The position numbers and the translations under genes were made by a program. Below, piece by piece: positions 14,301 to 25,885 of a stretch of 64,000 nt of DNA. The stretch spans positions 2,418,001 through 2,482,000 of the forward strand of contig OZ014424.1 in assembly GCA_963965975.1 (NCBI GenBank), written 5' to 3'. The notes under the pieces were generated by a model. It saw nothing but the letters and a program-made list of their open reading frames with translations, had not been told where the DNA came from and did not search any database. The number at the start of each line of letters is the position of its first letter. Positions within the stretch are counted from its first letter, which is position 1. This DNA is from Xestospongia bergquistia. Taxonomy: Eukaryota; Porifera; Demospongiae; Haplosclerida; Petrosiidae.

Positions 14301-16086
14301 GTTAATGTATCAAAATATCACCAAGTACATGTGTAGTGTATAAGCTTGTGAACAAGATAATTTGTAGTATTAGCTGGCCAGACTTGGTTCTTCAGCCAAC
14401 TGAATACATCAGTGTAATCCAATGTTAATGACTATATTTAATTTGATAGTAAATTCTACGAACACTCATGTTCTACTTACACTGGCATAGCCTGTTTGAA
14501 ATTACTAATATATTTTTAGCCAAACATGGTTCCTTTGCCAACCAAATAAAACATACTCTAATGTTCTAGGAAAAGGCTCTGGCCACATTACTAGTTCATA
14601 TCAGTCATGGTTACTCTTAGCCAAAGTCTAACAATCTTTCAACGAAAATTTGAATATATATATATATATTTCATATCGCTACCACAATATGCATTCAAGA
14701 CTAATGAAGTGGTTCCTATCCCTTCTGTCATTTCTACTACAAAATGGCTGACCAATCAAAAAAAGTAGCCAAGTCCTATAGTGTGTGTAATAGTTACTAA
14801 TCAATAGTCAAAAAATTATCAGTAACATTGATTCACATTTTGGTACACATTAAAATTTTGGTATGCAGACATTTTAGGAATTAATGTTTAGGGAGTTTAC
14901 ATTATAGACCTAACCTGGTTCATCTAGTGAATACTTAAATGAATCTATCAACATTGGCCACAATATGAATTCAATTTGGACACTCAGTTGTCTAACATAA
15001 TTACTAACTAGACAGTATTAAGAAATGTTGATTCCATGAAAATATAAGAGTATCATATAGCTTTAACTTATAAGGAGATATAGTTTAGTAATTTTTTCAG
15101 TATTATATAAAGATGTGACTTAGTTTAATTGTAAGACTTAATAGGAATGTTTATACTACATATACATGTACCTTATATATTTGACCCTCTGAATCCTATA
15201 ATATGTTCTCCAATATAGTAAAAGCACCAAATTATAAACAGGTGTCCTGAATGTGGTAATAATCACCTCCTATACAGGTGCATGTTTATAGATGTAAACC
15301 AGTGAGTAATGATGCAACTGCTGAACAAATTATCACTTAATTCTTGTGCACTGAGGAATGCAGTACATATCTACACTCATAGATCACAGATAACAATAAA
15401 GTATTCCTTATATGTGCCCAAATGCTCTCTTTAATCAACCATACTCACAAAAACTACTTTGTAAACCTTTGATTGCCTATCATGAGTAACGAGCCTAGCA
15501 ATATTACTACAAAATAGTACACAAGAATGACAAAGTGGACAAGAGCTATGGATTAGTCATTCAAAAGGAATGCACAAAGTAAAGCTATTCAGTTACAACG
15601 ATTTCACTTGTTTACATTTTAATATATAAAAAACTAAACAAGAGAAAGCAAGAATATTTGTAATAAGTCTATGACAAGACATCAAAGGTGACCAAAATAT
15701 ACAAAATAGACAATTTCAAATAATTCACTGATTAATTACTACATGCAGTCAAGTTGTAAAGAATGTAAACATCATGTCACATCACATTACCAGCATGGTC
15801 ACATCAGTACAAGATGAACAATCACAACACATGTCGGCCATAGATACAAGTCCATAACATATAGTTGACACTTCTGAAAAACTAAACAGCCATTAATCCT
15901 TTAGTCAAGGATATGAAAAGCAAAGTTAGGGAACAGCTGTGCTTAACTAATTTAAATTACTAGCTGTCATTACAGAAGGAGATTTCTATCTTTGAATTGT
16001 TACATGATACAATCAAGTTACGCCTAGTAAAATCACGTTGTTACAAACTTACATGAATGTTCCGTATGCAGCTCTGCATATTTCAT
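8312..16086 (-). CDS. PH-RhoGAP-coiled-coil protein, ARHGAP22/24/25 (FilGAP) family
   Basis: GTPase-activating protein for Rho/Rac-type GTPases, cytoplasmic and membrane-recruited through its PH domain. About 17 exons. Exon 1 is 16053-16086 (MKYAELHTEHS); exon 2 is a 29-nt microexon 13874-13902; exon 3 (13540-13647) starts the PH domain (TGWLHKRGGRIQTWHKRWFV). Exons 12606-12705 and 12213-12325 finish PH, ending DSWVATIKRVLHE. Exon 11987-12107 carries PYGGGMFGRDLDET, the signature linker of the ARHGAP22/24/25 group. RhoGAP follows: GIFRLPG with the arginine finger (near 10930), HTVASLLKLYLRELPKPV (near 10720), KMNAANLATVFGPNLMRP (near 10370). The C-terminal third is Ser-rich, then a coiled coil (8780-8890) and an acidic tail, with the final exon 8312-8579. 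Phases of exons 1-6 were checked and agree. The 2.15-kb intron 13903-16052 shows no other gene. Family call firm; one family member or pre-duplication ancestor is likely. Confidence 0.92.
13213..13270. repeat. Two-copy 29-bp tandem duplication
   Basis: AACAATGTTTTCCCATTACT and its near copy (one A to G change in this stretch) recur with a 29-bp period in the intron between the two PH exons of the RhoGAP gene. Looks like a recent local duplication with no evident function. Confidence 0.75.
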
Positions 16087-16219
16087 GTAACTGCTATAAG
16101 CTGGGATCACTTGCTATGTCTCGTATCAACTGCTACTGCTACTAGTAGCTCCTACATTATATCGTACACTTAAATGCTGTCAAATGTACACCGTAACGCC
16201 CATTAATAATTATAGCTTA

Positions 16220-16245
16220 ATTGTACTTCCGGGAACTGACGTTGC
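16220..16245 (-). promoter_or_regulatory. Putative RhoGAP core promoter: ETS-like and CRE-like sites
   Basis: ACTTCCGGG (16225-16233, reading CCCGGAAGT on the gene strand) is an ETS-type site. TGACGT (16237-16242) is a CRE half-site. They lie about 140-155 bp upstream of the RhoGAP start codon at 16086, where a TATA-less promoter would be expected. Assignment rests on motif and position only. Confidence 0.4.
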
Positions 16246-17093
16246 ATGCTGTATGGTCATCAGGTTTATTATTATTCATTAATAACTATAACCTTCATAC
16301 ACTGTATATGAATATTCTAACAAAATTTAAGTATATTTATTCCTACTCGTGTCTTTTCTGTCTCTATTCTAGTGGTTTACATTATCAATGCAAAGACATC
16401 CATTAGAGTTAAGGTTTGCAGAACTAGTCTAGAGACCTGGAGAAGTCCTTACTATTTTAATGTTTAGGGTTTAGGTATACTTTACAATAAAGTGTTAGGG
16501 TGAGACCTCTAGGACCACTCAAAATAAGGTTAGAATTTGAACTACACATTACAGGCAGGAATTTTGTTTGGAAGGCAATACTTTCTTTGCTTTTAATTTT
16601 GTCCTTACTCGTGATCAGTATATAGTCATGCAACTGGACAAATGTCGAAACAAAAAATCAACAAAAGCTAGTTGTGACTAGCAGACTGTATTGTTTGTGC
16701 ATCAAGAAGTGAACTAATTAAAAAGTAAAATATAACTGTATAAAGTCACATGATATCATGACTCATAACTTTGCTAAGTGACTGTGGGTAGCTATGACTG
16801 TTGTCTCTATATTAATGTACACAGAACTGTGGCTTGTTCTTCTATTGATTTATGCACTCAGTAAATGTGTACTCCTGACATTCATTGTGCCTTTCATATA
16901 AGATAAGTGATTGTATAGGATATTGTTGCTATTGATCCATCCACTGACACACCAAAATTGTCGAGCCTTGTCAAGTACAGTCTGGCTGATAGATATGTGG
17001 TTTAACCTTCATTTCCAGAGTGGAATTATGATCCAGAATCTAAGTTGTTGTATGGTACTACCTGAACAGCAGATTTAGAGAAAGATCAAGGGA

Positions 17094-17288
17094 TTAAGGT
17101 AACAAATGTTCCATAGGATCTGTTGTTTGGAATACCATATGCAGCATGAATGAATTAGGATCAGAGTCCCAAGGAATGTTCCCTGTTCCTTGAGCTTTTA
17201 AAGGGACTAGTAATGCATTGTAGCCACCAGAATTGTTTTTTTCTAATTGGAATACTGCAAAAACATTTCCTTGATTGTCTGGGAACAA
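17094..17288 (-). other. Unassigned open frame, possible exon or gene remnant
   Basis: A 64-codon open frame whose composition looks protein-like (GGYNALLVPLKAQGTGNIPW, then WDSDPNSFMLHMVFQTTDP). Short neighbouring antisense stretches also read as plausible protein in other frames (for example YDKGEYWYALINNTEYKVYS near 17400-17460). I recognise no family and see no confident splice sites linking them. It lies between the RhoGAP promoter and SNRNP25. It may be a decayed gene fragment or chance. Confidence 0.25.
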
Positions 17289-17619
17289 TGCACCACAATA
17301 ACATAATTATTGACTTTTCCTGTCTCCACAGCAGCAAAATATGTACAACTTCTTCATATTATAGAACCCACAATAGTTTCTATGGACTTCCAGAATACAC
17401 TTTATACTCTGTGTTATTTATTAAGGCATACCAGTACTCTCCCTTGTCATACATAATTTAATTTGAGACAAATGTAACAAATATTGAGACAAATATACAT
17501 GTAGTATCTATAGCACAAGATGTCAAGTAGTTATAAAATTAATATTAAAATTTTGTATAATAATTATTACTTTGCGTTGTGTTGACACCCACTCGCAAAT
17601 TAAACACGTGAAGATTTTA

Positions 17620-19983
17620 ATGGCTGAAGGTGACAAAAGGCAGCTAGACAGTGTTCAACATTTGGTGCTGAAAGACGATACACAGGACAAAGATGACCTG
17701 TCACACATGGAAGTGATAGTAAAAGTTCAAGAACATATTAAAAACTTACTGAAAGATCCATTCTTATCAGATCTTCCATCTGGAGTGTCATTAGACAAAG
17801 TTCAGTCTCAACTGGCTTTAGAAGAAGGACGTGCTATAACTGTAAATATCCGACGTTATGATGATATTGTTATACGTAAGTTTATGAAGATATCTTTGTG
17901 GTTATCAGGAACCAAATTTTCAAAATTAAGTGACAATACTTATCGATAACAAATTTCATACTTCATTAATGAAGAAAGTTAAGAAATTTGGGTTCCATAG
18001 TTTAGAGTTTGGGTACTAACATATTAGACTCCTTATCAATAGATCCAACACAGCAATTATAATAATGACAATATTAATAACATATATTTTGATGTACCTG
18101 ATAATATTCCATAATGTGTGACAAATATACATTTATGCTATTATAACTGATGTGTAACTCAGTACTGGCTTGTATGATATAATAAAAAAGGCAATACAGT
18201 TCACCTGACCCATTTTGTCATTGATATTTATAATTTATAGTTCATAATCTCTTTCATATTTTAGCTGTTATTGTACTACAAGGAGCGACTGTTAATGATT
18301 TAATAATAGCTTTTCAGAAGGAGATGATTAGGAGATGTGCTAATGAGAGTAAAACAACTTACATTAGTTGGTAAGTACAGGTAATGGCATAATTAATTAT
18401 CATGTGATGGTCAGACACTAATCTAACCTTATAGTGATTAAATTAGTTATAACTTGTGACATTTTTTATTAATATTGCAGGCGTTATGTGTGGAGAACAT
18501 ATTGGTTATTATATCAACAACAGAAGTTGCGCAACAGAGATGCTAAGTTAACAAGGTACAAAGTGACATCTGTACATGTGTAAACATAAATATTAGATTG
18601 TTCAGTATTATACACATCAATTAGATTAGTGGACCAATGTTATGCACTTCCTTATTCTTGACATTTTATTATGTTACTATTCTCTTTAAATGTGGCTTCA
18701 AACAATGTTAATTTACTATATATTTACTATAATTAGTAGTAAATTATGATGTAAAAATTTGCAAGTTTCTTGTATTTGACATACTACTGTAAGACATCTA
18801 CAATGACTGCTTGTCCTATCATAGAAAACTTGAGCTTTTTTTGTTACTATAGTATCATAACTAAACCTGCCATCATAGTTCGTGTTTGCTTCAAAATGAT
18901 GACAACATATTTATTAAAGGTATATTGACTGATGAAGTTATTGGGAATTATTAATATTTACCTTTGAGTGCTCATAAATAGTGACAAGCAAAGATGGGTT
19001 TTAAGTTCCTATGCAGGCTGTGTTAGCAGACTAAAAGTTTATGGATAAACAATGCTTTAACTTTCTGCTCAGTTTAAGGAACACACCCAATATGATTGAA
19101 CTGGCAAGTGTTTAGCTTTTCATCAAATTAAATGCTCACAAATACATGATACTATATGTAATGTTTTCAAATAACCAGACAGCCCAAGATTATTTTTGGA
19201 CCACATGGTGTCATGATATGTTGTGTTCATTTCATATCATTGTACAATGTGAAGTGATCGATAAAAGTAACCCATAATTTATACGCAATGATGCAATTAC
19301 AGCCAATTAATTTATTTACTCTTATCAAAAGCATTTTCATGTTGGACATGACTGTTTGAATCTCTTAAAGGGCCAGAGACATAGTCTTGAGACAGAGAGT
19401 ATACAGACCTTATTCCAGAATTAAAATGGTATCACATGCTATGATAATTGAAACCAAAAGTCTGGCAACAATATATTGTTATAATGGAGTAGAGGTATCT
19501 TCCAGATTGACTTTCCCATTCAAATAATATTGATTTTAGTTGCTCCTTTAACTTCTTTATTAAGCACCTTTGCAGGTGTTTTAAATTTTTGGTCCCAAAA
19601 TCAAATCATATGACTATTTTGTTCACTATGTCCATGGCCCTTTATGTCAAAACAAGGCCTTTGAACATAATTAAGTTTCCGATCTTTAACGATAACAAGA
19701 ATGTAATCTCTTGCAACAATGTTAATACTTTACTATCAAAACAATCAGGACCATTATAATGTTGTTGTAATAATTGTTATTCTGTAGACAGTCAGTCATT
19801 TTTAATTGAATACATAAGTTGTAAATTCTGTGTTTTTAATTCTCTCTTTGCAGTTATGGTATTAGTAATAATGATGAACTCACTTTTGTAAAAAAGCTAA
19901 AGAATGAAGAGTATCCTTCAACAAGAAGACAACACTACCAGAGTCGAGGAAGAGGAAGAAAAATGACGAGAAGTATGTTATAA
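17620..19983 (+). CDS. SNRNP25: U11/U12 small nuclear ribonucleoprotein 25 kDa protein
   Basis: Component of the U11/U12 di-snRNP of the minor (U12-dependent) spliceosome; nuclear, ubiquitin-like fold. Four exons, 17620-17875, 18265-18370, 18481-18555 and 19854-19983, join in frame to 188 codons plus stop. Residues match human SNRNP25 along its length: DPFLSDLPSGVSLDKVQSQL with DPLLCDLPIQVTLEEVNSQI, ISWRYVWRTYWL with ISWSYVWRTYHL, and YGISNNDELTFVKKLKNEE with YGIRNRDEVSFIKKLRQK. The start is the first ATG of the frame (MAEGDKRQLDS), giving about 35-40 residues more at the N-terminus than the human protein. The C-terminus carries an extra basic RGRGRK tail. All introns are GT-AG; the last one is about 1.3 kb and holds a small transposon-like element. 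Identification is firm. Confidence 0.94.
19366..19644. mobile_element. TA-flanked MITE-like element in SNRNP25 intron 3
   Basis: Terminal inverted repeats TAAAGGGCCAGAGACATAGT (left) and ACTATGTCCATGGCCCTTTA (right) match at 18 of 20 positions over a 279-bp unit with no coding capacity. The outermost TA at each end could be a Tc1/mariner-type target duplication. This suggests a non-autonomous DNA transposon; the family is not identified. Confidence 0.65.
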
Positions 19984-20726
19984 CTCATTGAACAGAAATA
20001 TATTTGAAGAAAAACTGTAAGGCCAAATCTCCAAGTTTAAACCACCTTGACAAAACAAAAAAGAATTATTTCGTTATTAAATATAATTCTGAATTTTTAA
20101 CCATCAAAATATATAATATTGTGAATGTTATCTGATTATACAATATATTTTAAGAGAAGTACAATTTGAGTATGGACATAACTGGTATGATGGACAGAGT
20201 TGTTTGTCTATAATTGATCTTATATTCTACATCTTCAACTTGACTCAACATCACCAGGTTCAACATTCTCAATACCTAGTCTATACTATCTATGTTGCAA
20301 CGTACTACGTACCAGCCCCTCCCCTTTTTATGCAGGGGTGAGGCTGAGAACCTTATTTGGATAACAAGTAGTCATGGTTCAGGTTTTTACAGTTAGTTAA
20401 TCTACAAGAAAGGTTGAGTATTGAATATCGTACATGTATCTGGGGATTTTTGATCTAAGCAGGTCTTGTATCGATGTATTCAGCAGGACCAGAATCCTCG
20501 CTCTGGAGGTCTCAAAAATCAGTGAGTTGTTAGCCTAAACCTCGCGTCGCGCGATCTCCTTGCGCACGTCATAAGTTTGTGTTTTGTCCAGCGGTGAGCT
20601 GCTAGATTTAATCATAATATGCCGTACGCTTTAGCGCGAGAATTGTGCATCAAAGTCTCATCTATAATAATTATAATAATATTTAAGAATGCGATAATTG
20701 CTTGACCGAAACCCGGAAGCACAGGG
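19984..20726. other. Intergenic region with CpG-rich stretch before the ankyrin-kinase gene
   Basis: No coding exon is evident. A CpG-dense segment in otherwise AT-rich DNA (about 20530-20650, including CTCGCGTCGCGCGATCTCC) lies just upstream of the ankyrin-kinase first exon and is a reasonable promoter candidate. Near 20300 an imperfect inverted pair (CAGCCCCTCCCC and GGGGTGAGGCTG) forms a possible hairpin. Confidence 0.4.
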
Positions 20727-23700
20727 ATGCGAAAGCACGTGATCAGTTACCTTCGTATCCAGGTACGAGGCTAGTGATCAGTATGTTCACAACGAAAATA
20801 TTTACTCGATGTTTAGTGATGAAATAAACAAAAGAAGAAAGGAAAAAAGCAAGCGTATTTAAAACAAATAAAAATGTGTATAAGACGTCTAGAGCAGTGT
20901 GAAGGTGAAGAAGATCAATGACTAGGTTAGAAGCTAGGTATATAAAAATTATGCTATAAATGCTAAAGTTTACTATTATTCTGGACAGACTAGAGATCAA
21001 ATTGCATTTGTCATTAAATCTAGCCTATCATTGCTCGAGGCAAACCCTGTGTATCCACGTATTTCTAGTTATGTAGTAGCATATTGCATAAAAGCTTTTT
21101 TAAAGTTTGTTTTATTAATATTGTGCTATCTATGATTTTACATATATTAGGATTGATTTAGACTGGTGTAGAAACTCCATTCTCTGTTTTAGTTATTGTG
21201 GTTTAATTTTAAGCATATCAAAGTAGCCTTAAGTAGAGTATCCTACCAGACAAATAGCTACTGATGACTATAGTCATCAGTAGCTACAAGTTATGGCTAA
21301 TGATCTTTTTATAGAATAACTTGTTATTGAAAGGAGCAGCTAATGGAGATGTAGAAATTGTCAAAAGAGCCATTTCTGAAGGAGCTGACATTAATGTTCA
21401 TGACTCATTCAATAATGTAAGTCAGTAATTCTTATTAGATAGGCTTTATACAATTTGATAACTTAAGGGAAAGTAACACATTGGATGGTTTGACAGGTTG
21501 ATCTATCTTTTTCAGTGGTTGTACATGTGTCATACATGTGCTTGAGATTTAATGTATGGAAAAGGCAAATATGAAATCAACATGTAAATTAACTTTGCAA
21601 ATATCACATACAGGACATAATCTCTAATAATATTGTGTTCTTGTTAAAATATCATATATGGTATTCCACTTTAATTATATACTGAATTATGAATTTCTAT
21701 ATAATTATATTATAGAGCCCATGTACTAATGAATGACTCAAAACTTACCAACTGTATCATTTTAAATGCATTCACAGCTAGGACTTGTGGCTATCATCAA
21801 TATGTAGCAACCTAGCTAATTATTAAAAATTTATGAGATAGATTAATTGACATTTACTATATAGTTTCAACGAACGCCATTGCATTGGGCAGCTTTCAAG
21901 GGTCATCTCAATGTTATGTCTGAAGTAATAACTCGGGGAGCAGACATTGAATCTACTAATGATGTAAGTACATACAGTACTACTGATTTGGTTCACATTT
22001 ACAAATGATACTGTGGAACCTCCATTAATGGACAGTCCCTGTAGTGAACATATATCTTTAGACCCATTAACAAAGTCTTTATAATGTTTATAATGTATAA
22101 TAACTCTCCTCAGTACAGACATCTCCATATATTATCTAATAGACAGTTTCTTTGTCCCAATTAATAATTATCAATATAAATTTATCTTGAATGATGTTGA
22201 CAATTTTCCTGTTTTAACTTAATTTGTCTTTGGAGAGATATTCATTAGTTCATTTAAATAAGAGATGATCACTGCAAATATAGTATTTTGTTCCAACCTC
22301 TGAGGAGAAGAGATTTACATAATAATGTCCACTGTTTGGAGGTTCCAGTGTACTACTTTAGCTTGAATACCTGACAGCTGAAAAATTAAATGTAAATGTT
22401 GTGTTAAAAAGAATTTGTGGTGTCTCTGTCCATGTCTAAGTGAGGGTCAATCTGTGTATGTTTATTGATTAATGCATCTCTCTTCTTTGATTTGGTATAG
22501 TCTCCTATATATACTTAGTAAGTTCTTGTGTATTTATGTAGGATAAGTCCACTCCTCTGCATCTTGCAGCTGCCTATGATCATCCTGAAGCTTGTAAATT
22601 TCTTGTGTGTTCTGGGGCAAATCCCAATGCTGTTGATGTTGTGAGTGTATACATTGATTATTTAAAATTCACTGTGAATACAATATATTAGTAGTCAACC
22701 TATTGTCATGTTAGAATGACAATTGTTTGTTTGTTGTCTCCTCAGTTTGTTTACTTGAACTATATATTGGTTAATTTGGTGAGGACAACATTTGGATACT
22801 CACTGAATTGTTTCCTAAATGTCTTTGGAAGGTTAAAATTTGGTGATTTTTAGTACAATATTAATTGCAATTGATATTAATATTAACATTTTGGTGGGTT
22901 TAATTTATATGTGCCAACAAATTCCCAAATTTTCAATTTTTTATATATCAATTAACCAGTACACATTGGTATTGAGTATAAGTGCCATAGCTAATATTAA
23001 AAATTAAAATCTCCTCTAAGATGTTTTATCACACTGGCACCTAATATTTATATTTTATTATATTTAAATTACTATCTCTTTTATCAGTTTGGAAGGACTC
23101 CATTACACAGAGCAGCAGTGAGAGGCCACACCAGAATAGCTAGCTATTTAATAAGTCAAGGAGCACACGTTAATGCAATTAATAATGTGAGTATATTTTG
23201 CATGTACATTTTGAACTACTGTATGGACAAGGAGGAAGGTCCTCTACAGTTGTTTGTCTTACTATTATACTATCATAGTAAGCAAAATAAAAAGCCTCAA
23301 AATAGTTACAAAAATTATATACTTAAAGCATAAGTCTTTATTTGTTGATAATCTATAAATTTGTGTAATAATACATTAAACAGTTTAACATTGGTTTATT
23401 ACAGGCTGACCAATACTTTTTTGTTCATATAGAAAGGTGACACACCTTTGCATGATGCTTGTTATGCTGGTGATGTGAATTTTGTTGATTTGTTATTGTC
23501 AAAAGGAGCAGACCCTTCTATTCGAAATAATCGTGGTAGATTGTCAGTAGATAATGTTTCATACAATAGAGATGCTATACTACAACTTGTTAGAAACAAA
23601 CAGACTTTATCACAAGGTAGAGTGCCATAAAGTAAAGATCATAATTTACAGTATGTAATATAATTCTTTTACAAGTCTTTTTGTATTAAAATTCAATGTA

Positions 23701-25161
23701 CAAAATCATCTGATTTTACTTGTTACTGTAGGATATGGATCACCTCCACCTATCCTATCTACAATACTGGGTGTTAACGTTCAACCTTCAACACCTCAAG
23801 ATTCACATCAGAACAGAAGAGTACAGCATCTATTGCAGGCTAAGAAATCTCAGCCTTTACTGCCGGATAGAGAAGTACAGGTGGAAGCTAAGAAATCTCA
23901 GTCCTTACTACATAATAGAGAAGTATGGGGTCTTACTCAGCAGCTACAAGGTCTCCAACCTCCTACATTGCAACAAGATTTACAAGAAGATTTAAAATCA
24001 AGGGATATAGAAATTCTGGATCTTACTCATAAATTGGAAGCTATTAATGATCAAGTACAAGAGAAAGACAGACAAATACAGGATTTGACTCTGCAGAAAG
24101 ACAGAGAGATACAGCATTTGACTCAGCAACTAAAAATTTCTCATGCAATAGTACAAGCTACCAATGCACTACAACAAGAGTTACAAAAGAAGGACAATGA
24201 AATCCAGCGTCTTACTCAAGAACTGCATGTCACCAATTCTCAGGTACAAGACAAGGAGAGAGAAATGCAACGTAGAGATATAGACTATAATTTGCAGCTT
24301 CAAGAAGCCACCACTGCTCTTCAACAAGCTCAGCAAAATATTCAACAGTTACAAGAAGCAACTATTCAACGAAGACAAGGCCAAGAAGACTCTCACTGGG
24401 TAGTGAACAGAGATGAGATTCACATGACTGAACAAGTAATTGGCAGAGGAGCATATGGAGAAGTCAAAGTTGCACATTTTAGAGGTCTTAAAGTAGCTGC
24501 AAAACATATGCACCAAATCATTTTATCACCATACTATAGCGCAATTTTTGCACGTGAAATGAAAATGGCTGCTTGTGTTCGTCATCCTAATCTCCTCCAA
24601 TTTATAGGAGCCGTTCAAGAAGGTGTCCCTGTAATTCTTACAGAGTGGATGTCTACTAGTTTACGTAAAGAACTTGAGAAGTCTCCCTTGACTCGTCCAC
24701 AAATTATCAAAATCTGTACAGACATAACATTAGCTTTAAACTACTTACACCTTTGGAAACCCCACCCTATACTTCATCGTGATGTTAGTAGTCAAAATGT
24801 TCTCCTCGAGTGCTCTGGTACTGGTGCAAGGCAGTGGAAGGCTAAACTCTCAGATTATGGATTAGCTAATTTTACTCATCAAATATCTGTAAATTCTGGT
24901 CCAGGGTGTCCAGCATATTCTGCACCTGAGGCTCCTTATCCAGATCATCATTCTCCAGCAATGGATGTCTATAGTTTTGGTATTTTATTAATTGAGATGA
25001 TCCTTTGTCAACCTCCTCCTCCTACAACAGCTGAAAAAGAACGTCTAGTTCTACTTATTCGTTGGCAGTCACTGCAACATCTTGTTCAAAGGTGTATTGT
25101 TAATGACCCTCGAAGCCGTTTGACTTGTGCACAAATTCTCACTGAACTGGACAATCTCTGA
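20727..25161 (+). CDS. Ankyrin-repeat, coiled-coil, TKL-like protein kinase
   Basis: Predicted intracellular signalling kinase of about 682 residues from seven exons: 20727-20762, 21315-21416, 21865-21963, 22542-22640, 23088-23186, 23433-23616 and 23732-25161. All join in frame, the first five in phase 0. Five ankyrin repeats come first (for example TPLHWAAFKGHLNVMSEVIT). Then comes a Gln/Glu-rich coiled coil of roughly 190 residues with repeated (I/L)Q.LTQ motifs, then the kinase domain. Visible kinase elements are the GRGAYGEV glycine loop, the VAAKH lysine, the HRDVSSQNVLL catalytic loop, SDYGLA in place of DFG, an APE motif in SAPEAPY, and MDVYSFGILLIEMI. Catalytic Lys, Asp and the Asn of the loop are kept, so activity is plausible despite DYG. 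The start codon exon (MRKHVISYLRIQ) is inferred from its donor and phase. It resembles TKL kinases of the LRRK/RIPK/MLK side; I cannot name an ortholog. Confidence 0.9.
21255..21286. repeat. Perfect 32-nt palindrome in ankyrin-kinase intron 1
   Basis: TAGCTACTGATGACTA is followed directly by its exact reverse complement, with no loop, about 30 bp before the exon 2 acceptor. It could extrude as a cruciform or form an RNA hairpin near the splice site. No terminal repeats or target duplication are obvious. Confidence 0.85.
22009..22352. mobile_element. MITE-like element with TGGAACCTCC termini
   Basis: About 344 bp inside ankyrin-kinase intron 3 (21964-22541). The left end TA-CTGTGGAACCTCC and right end GGAGGTTCCAGTG-TA match at 11 of 13 inverted positions. 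Looser complementarity continues inwards (ATTAATGGACA against TGTCCACTGT). TA at both edges fits a Tc1/mariner-type target. It has no coding capacity. Confidence 0.7.
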
Positions 25162-25885
25162 TTAAGCAGTAGTTTTCAAGCTATATATTTTGTTACCTTT
25201 TTCATTGTTTCTGTAACAAGTGTAAACCATTGTGCTATACATTACTGTAACGATTGAATTACAACAAACCTTGCTGTTGAAAACCATTGTGTTATACAAT
25301 ACTATATTAATATGTGAAATATTATGTAATCTCTAGAACTCTCTAGAATGTTCTGTATGATTTTGTATTTAAGTAGATATCACTTGTCGTTGAATTATAT
25401 ATATATATTTATAAGTTTGTTTTTCATAAGTATTACTATTTTGAGTTATAACAAAAGATAGTCTGCAAAACTCAGCTCTCAAGTGGGTTACATTTCCATT
25501 AATGAGTAGTCATACCTTAGTATTAAGAATGAAACATATCATTTTAAGAGAGTTGAAGTAACATGGAGATACTGCAAAGAATTGGCTGTTTTTTATAATA
25601 ATAATTAATTAATTCAAAGAGCATCTTTTCTTGTACAGTTGCTGTTGTCTACTGATCAGATCTTTTTTTTAATTCATTGGTATTATATAAAGAATGTAAG
25701 AATAAGCTTAACAGTACAAACTTTTCACTGTAAAATATTTAGAAGTAAATCACTATGGAAGGTTGATAGAGAAATTAGGAGAACTGTCAAATATTGATAT
25801 AATAATGATAATACATCCAACCATATTTTGAAAAAAATGATTATTTCACATATGACATTAAAATATTCTTTATATATAATTATGA
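25162..25885. other. Convergent intergenic region
   Basis: Separates the 3' ends of the ankyrin-kinase (plus) and receptor (minus) genes and must hold both 3' UTRs. Only AT-rich sequence with a short TA run near 25398 is seen; no further gene. Confidence 0.5.

Noticed and set aside
20743-21000. 85-codon hydrophobic minus-strand frame resembling membrane helices
   Set aside because: Overlaps the promoter and first exon of the ankyrin-kinase gene, has AT-driven hydrophobic composition and no recognisable receptor motif.
23735-23995. 86-codon plus-strand frame
   Set aside because: Out-of-frame shadow of the coiled-coil exon of the ankyrin-kinase; its YCRLRNLSLYCRIE look comes from the underlying repeats.
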